64,000 nt of DNA from Timema cristinae. Its lineage: Eukaryota > Arthropoda > Insecta > Phasmatodea > Timematidae. Positions 58,172 to 64,000 of the stretch are shown piece after piece. The stretch spans positions 34,211 to 98,210 of the forward strand of contig JBCFYV010000217.1 of the NCBI GenBank assembly GCA_039000515.1. The letters are read 5' to 3'. Both the position numbers and the translations under genes were made by a program. Position 1 is the stretch's first letter. The number at the start of each line of letters is the position of its first letter. The notes beneath the pieces are model-generated. The model had not been told where the DNA came from. It saw only the letters and a program-made list of their open reading frames with translations, and searched no databases.

Positions 58172-61100
58172 AGATAGGTCAAGACTTGACTCCAGAACCA
58201 TGTCGCCCAGAGACTAGGAAACAAACAGGTAGGTCAAGACTTGACTCAAGAACCATGTCGCCCAGAGACTAGGAAACAAACAGGTAGGTCAAGACTTGAC
58301 TCCAGAACCATGTCGCACAGAGACTAGGAAACAAACACGTAGGTCAAGACTTGACTCCAGAACCATGTCACCTAGAGACTAGGAAACAAACACGTAGGTC
58401 AAGACTTGACTCCAGAACCATGTCGCACAGAGACTAGGAAACAAACACGAAGGTCAAGACTTGACTCCAGAACCATGTCGCACAGAGACTAGGAAACAAA
58501 CACGTAGGTCAAGACTTGACTCCAGGACCATGTCGCCTAGAGACTAGGAAACAAACACGTAGGTCAAGACTTGACTCCAGAACCATGTCGCACAGAGACT
58601 AGGAAACAAACAGGTAGGACAAGACTTGACTCCAGAACCATGTCACCCAGAGACTAGGAAACAAACACGTAGGTCAAGACTTGACTCCAGAACCATGTCA
58701 CCCAGAGACTAGGAAACAAACAGGTAGGTCAAGACTTGACTCCAGAACCATGTCACCTAGAGACTAGGAAACAAACAGGTAGGTCAAGACTTACTCCAGA
58801 ACCATGTCGCACAGAGACTAGGAAACAAACAGGTAGGTCAAGGCTATACTATAGAACCATATCAAGCAGAGACTAGGAAACAAACAGGTAGGTCAAGGAT
58901 ATAAAACAGAACCATGTCACCCAGAGACTAGGAAACAAACACGTAGGTCAAGACTTGACTCCAGAACCATGTCACCCAGAGACTAGGAAACAAACAGGTA
59001 GGTCAAGACTTGACTCCAGAACCATGTCACCTAGAGACTAGGAAACAAACAGGTAGGTCAAGACTTGACTCCAGAACCATGTCGCCCAGAGACTAGGAAA
59101 CAAACAGGTAGGCCAAGACTTGACTCCAGAACTATGTCACCCAGAGACTAGGAAACAAACAGGTAGGTCAAGACTTGACTCGAGAACCATGTCGCCCAGA
59201 GACTAGGAAACAAACAGGTAGGTCAAGACTTGACTCCAGAACCATGTCGCCCAGAGACTAGGAAATAAACAGGTAGGTCAAAACTTGACTCCAGAACAAT
59301 GTCGCCAAGAGACTAGGAAACAAACACGTAGGTCAAGACTTGACTCCAGAACCATGTCACCTAGAGACTAGGAAACAAACAGGTAGGTCAAGACTTGACT
59401 CCAGAACCATGTCGCCCAGAGACTAGGAAACAAACAGGTAGGCCAAGACTTGACTCCAGAACTATGTCACCCAGAGACTAGGAAACAAACAGGTAGGTCA
59501 AGACTTGACTCGAGAACCATGTCGCCCAGAGACTAGGAAACAAACAGGTAGGTCAAGACTTGACTCCAGAACCATGTCGCCCAGAGACTAGGAAATAAAC
59601 AGGTAGGTCAAAACTTGACTCCAGAACCATGTCGCCAAGAGACTAGGAAACAAACACGTAGGTCAAGACTTGACTCCAGAACCATGTCACCTAGAGACTA
59701 GAAAACAAACAGGTAGGTCAAGGCTTGACTCCAGAACCATGTCACCTAGAGACTAGGAAACAAACAGGTAGGCCAAGACTTGACTCGAGAACCAGGTCGC
59801 CCAAAGACTAGGAAACAAACAGGTAGGTCAAGACTTGACTCCAGAACCATGTCGCCCAGAGACTAGGAAATAAACAGGTAGGTCAAAACTTGACTCCAGA
59901 ACCATGTCACACAGAGACTAGGAAACAAACAGGTAGGTCAAGACTTACTCCAGAACCATGTCGCACAGAGACTAGGAAACAAACAGGTAGGTCAAGGCTA
60001 TACTATAGAACCATATCAAGCAAAGACTAGGAAACAAACAGGTAGGACAAGACTTGACTCGAGAACCAGGTCGCCCAGAGACTAGGAAACAAACAAGTAG
60101 GTCAAGACTTGACTCCAGAACCATGTCGCCCAGAGACAAGGAAACAAAATGGTAGGTCAAGGTTTGACTCCAGAATCATGTCACCAGAGACTAGGAAACA
60201 AACAGGTATGTCAAGGTTTTACTCCAGAACCATGTCGCCCAGAGACAAGGAAACAAACAGGTAGGTCAAGACTTGACTCCAGAATCATGTCGCCCAGAGA
60301 CTAGGAAACAAACAGGTAGGTCAAGGTTTGACTCCAGAACCATGTCGCCCAGGGACAAGGAAACAAAAAGGTAGGTCAAGACCTGACTCCAGAACCATGT
60401 CGCCCAGAGACAAGGAAACAAACAGCTAGGTCAAGGCTTGACTCCAGAACCATGTCACCCAGAGACTAGGAAACTAAAAGGTAGGTCAAGACTTGACTCC
60501 AGAACCATGTCACACAGAGACTAGGAAACAAACAGGTAGGTCAAGACTTGACTCCAGAATCATGTCGCCCAGAGACTAGGAAACAAACAGGTAGGTCAAT
60601 GTTTGACTCCAGAACCACTTCGCCCAGAGACAAGGAAACAAATCGGTAGGTCAAGACTTGACTCCAGAACCATTTCGCCCAGAGATTAGGAAACAAACAG
60701 CTAGGTCAAGGCTTGACTCCAGAACCATGTCACCCAGAGACTAGGAAACAAACAGGTAGGTCAAGGTTATACTACAGAACCATGTCACCCAGAGACTAGG
60801 AAACAAACAGTAGGTCAAGACTTGACTCCAGATCATGTCGCCTAGAGACTAGGAAACAAACAGGTAGGTCAAGACTTGACTCCAGAACCATGTCACCCAG
60901 AGACTAGGAAACAAACAGGAAGGTCAAGACTTGACTCCAGAACCATTTCGCCCAGAGATTAGGAAACAAACAGCTAGGTCAAGGCTTGACTTCAGAACCA
61001 TGTCACCCAGAGACTCGGAAACAAACAGGTAGGTCAAGGTTATACTACATAACCATGTCACCCAGAGACTAGGAAACAAACAGGTAGGTCAAGACCTGAC

Positions 61101-64000
61101 TCCAGAACCATATCACCCAGAGACAAGGAAACAAACAGGTAGGTCAAGGCTATACTACAGAACCATGTCACTAAGAGACTAGGAAACAAACAGGTAGGTC
61201 AAGACTTGACTCCAGAACCATGTCCACCCGAGACTAGGAAACAAACAGGTAGGTCAAGGTTTGACTCCAGAACCATGTCGCCCAGAGACAAGGAAACAAA
61301 CAGGTAGGTCAAGACTTGACTCCAGAATCATGTCGCCCAGAAACTAGGAAACAAACATGTAGGTCAATGTTTGACTCCAGAACCATGTCGCTCAGAGACA
61401 AGGAAACAAACAGGTAGGTGAAGACTTGACTCCAGAACCATATCGCCTAGAGATTAGGAAACAAACAGGTAGGTCAAGGTTTGAATCCAGAACCATGTCG
61501 CCCAGAGACAAGGAAACAAAAAGGTAGGCCAAGACTTGACTCCAGAACCATGTCACCCAGAGACAAGTAAACAAAAAGGTAGGTCAAGACTTGACTCTAG
61601 AACCATGTAGCCCAGAGATTAGGAAACAAACAGCTAGGTCGAGGCTTGACTCCAGAACCATGTCACCCAGAGACTAGGAAACAAACAGGTAGGTCAAGAC
61701 TTGACTCCAGAACCATGTCACCCAGAGACTAGGATACAAACAGGTAGGTCAAGACTTGACTCCAGAATCATGTCACCCAGAGACTAGGAAACAAACAGGT
61801 AGGTCAAGACTTGACTCCAGAACCATGTCACCCAGAGACTAGGAAACAAACAGTAGGTCAAGGTTATACTACAAAACCATGTCACCCAGAGACTAGGAAA
61901 CAAACAGGTAGGTCAAGACTTGACTCCAGAATCATGTCGCCCAGAGACTAGGAAACAAACAGGTAGGTCAAGACTTGACTCCAGAACCATGTAACCCAGA
62001 GACTAGGAAACAAACAGGTAGGTCAAGACTTGACTTCAGAACCATTTCGCCCAGAGATTAGGAAACAAACAGCTAGGTCAAGGCTTGACTTCAGAACCAT
62101 GTCACCCAGAGACTCGGAAACAAACAGGTAGGTCAAGGTTATACTACATAACCATGTCACCCATAGACTAGGAAACAACCAGGTATGTCAAGACCTGACT
62201 CCAGAACCATATCACCCAGAGACAAGGAAACAAACAGGTAGGTCAAGGCTATACTACAGAACCATGTCACTAAGAGACTAGGAAACAAACAGGTAGGTCA
62301 AGACTTGACTCCAGAACCATGTCACCCAGAGACAAGGAAACAAACAGGTAGGTCAAGACTTGACTCCAGAATCATGTCACCCCGAGACTAGGAAACAAAC
62401 AGGTAGGTCAAGGTTTGACTCCAGAACCATGTCGCCCAGAGACAAGGAAACAAACAGGTAGGTCAAGACTTGACTCCAGAATCATGTCGCCCAGAAACTA
62501 GGAAACAAACATGTAGGTCAATGTTTGACTCCAGAACCATGTCGCCCAGAGACAAGGAAACAAACAGGTAGGTGAAGACTTGACTCCAGAACCATGTCGC
62601 CCAGAGACAAGGAAACAAACAGGTAGGTGAAGACTTGACTCCAGAACCATATCGCCTAGAGATTAGGAAACAAACAGGTAGGTCAAGGTTTGAATCCAGA
62701 ACCATGTCGCCCAGAGAAAAGGAAACAAATGGTAGGTCAAGACTTGACTCCAGAACCATGTCGCCCAGAGACAAGGAAACAAAAAGGTAGGTCAAGACTT
62801 GACTCCAGAACCATGTAGCCCAGAGATTAGGAAACAAACAGCTAGGTCGAGGCTTGACTCCAGAACCATGTCACCCAGAGACTAGGAAACAAACAGGTAG
62901 GTCAAGACTTGTCTCCAGAACCATGTCACCCAGAGACTAGGATACAAACAGGTAGGTCAAGATTTGACTCCAGAATCATGTCATCCAGAGACTAGGAAAC
63001 AAACAGGTAGGTCAAGGTTTGACTCCAGAACCATGTCGCCCAGAGACAAGGAAACAAACAGGTAGGTCAAGACTTGACCCAGAACCATTTCGCCCAGAGA
63101 TTAGGAAACAAACAGCTAGGTCAAGGCTTGACTCCAGAACCATTTCAACCAGATACTAGGATACAAACAGGTAGGTCAAGACTTGACTCCAGAATCATGT
63201 CGCCCAGAGACTAGGAAACAAACAGGTAGGTCAAGGTTTGACTCCAGAACCATGTCGCCCAGAGACAAGGAAACAAACAGTAGGTCAAAACTTGACTCCA
63301 AACCATTTCGCCCAGAGATTAGGAAACAAACAGCTAGTCAAGGCTTGACTCCAGAACCATGTCACCCAGAGACTAGGAAACAAACACGTAGGTCAAACAT
63401 GACTCCAGAACCATGTCGCCCAGAGACAAGGAAACAAACAGGTAGATCAAGACTTGACTCCAGAACCATGTCACCCAGAGACAAGGAAACAAAATGGTAG
63501 GTCAAGGTTTGACTCCAGAATCATGTCACCCAAAGACTAAGAAACAAACAGGTAGGTCAAGGTTTGACTCCAGAACTATGTCGCCCAGAGACAAGGAAAC
63601 AAAAAGGTAGGTCAAGACTTGACTCCAGAATCATGTCGCCCAGAGACTAGGAAACAAACAGGTAGTGCAAGGTTTGACTCCTGAACCATGTCGCCCAGAG
63701 ACAAGGAAACAAACAGGTAGGTCAAGACTTGACTCCAGAACCATGTCGCCCAGAGATTAGGAAACAAACAGGTAGGTCAAGGTTTGACTCCTGAACCATG
63801 TCGCCCAGAGACAAGGAAACAAACAGGTAGGTCAAGACTTGACCCAGAACCATTTCGCCCAGAGATTAGGAAACAAACAGCTAGGTCAAGGCTTGACTCC
63901 AGAACCATGTCACCCAGATACTAGGATACAAAAAGGTAGGTCAAGACTTGACTCCAGAATCATGTCGCCCAGAGACTAGGAAACAAACAGGTAGGTCAAG
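58172..64000. repeat. 55-bp minisatellite, over 100 copies, runs off the window
   Basis: The unit is AGGTAGGTCAAGACTTGACT, CCAGAACCATGTCGCCCAGA, GACTAGGAAACAAAC. Variants include ACACGTAGG, GACAAGG, TTATACTAC, CAGCTAGG and AATCATG. Higher-order structure is visible: a 6-unit (330-bp) block around 59111 recurs at 59441, and a block with TTGACTTCAG and GACTCGG at 60991 recurs at 62090, about 1.1 kb or 20 units later. 55 is not divisible by three and units vary in length, so the 60-124-codon ORFs are artefacts. Confidence 0.96.

Overview
This window looks like nuclear, AT-rich DNA of a metazoan, most likely an invertebrate. It has no operon structure and no recognisable host single-copy gene. 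It carries tRNA-derived SINEs, hAT relics, a Ty3/Gypsy-type LTR retrotransposon, a Maverick/Polinton-like DNA polymerase relic and a striking amount of minisatellite DNA. I cannot name the species from sequence alone. Almost every long ORF comes from a tandem repeat whose unit contains no stop codon, or from a transposable element.

Layout. 1-17 kb: AT-rich DNA with scattered SINEs (three copies of family A with pol III boxes and shared tails, plus a shortened copy), family-B SINE pieces, a small hAT-type non-autonomous element, short minisatellites (37 bp, 37 bp, 51 bp) and a tRNA-like perfect-ended palindrome. 17.3-29 kb: four large tandem arrays with unit lengths 18, 50, 40 and 28 bp, separated by short AT-rich spacers. 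30-37.7 kb: a nested locus. A hAT-transposase-like pseudogene on the minus strand is split by a 6.7 kb DNA transposon that has 0.36-0.48 kb terminal inverted repeats, dense subterminal TTTTGCACC motifs and a perfect 9-bp target-site duplication. Inside it is a decayed coding region of an uncharacterised multi-copy protein family with a cysteine-rich C-terminus, and a SINE fragment.

38-45 kb: a 64-bp and an 80-bp minisatellite, a 22-bp-arm hairpin, a CCAAT/TATA-like promoter candidate, then a broken protein-primed family B DNA polymerase of Maverick/Polinton type on the minus strand. 45.3-53.4 kb: a 31-bp minisatellite interrupted cleanly by a near-complete Ty3/Gypsy-type element on the minus strand. 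It has two ~962-bp LTRs, a tRNA-Lys type primer site, a gag with a PHD-like finger, and a pol split by one TAG at the reverse-transcriptase active site. 53.4-58.1 kb: AT-rich DNA with a dispersed repeat, a SINE, a 122-bp array and hAT fragments. 58.2 kb to the end: a 55-bp array with higher-order structure that runs off the window.

The leading candidate for something undescribed is the 30.4-37.1 kb transposon. Its ends are defined by inverted repeats and a 9-bp duplication, and the target can be read across the empty site because it lies in a recognisable hAT-like gene. It therefore ties an orphan multi-copy protein family to a physical mobile element.
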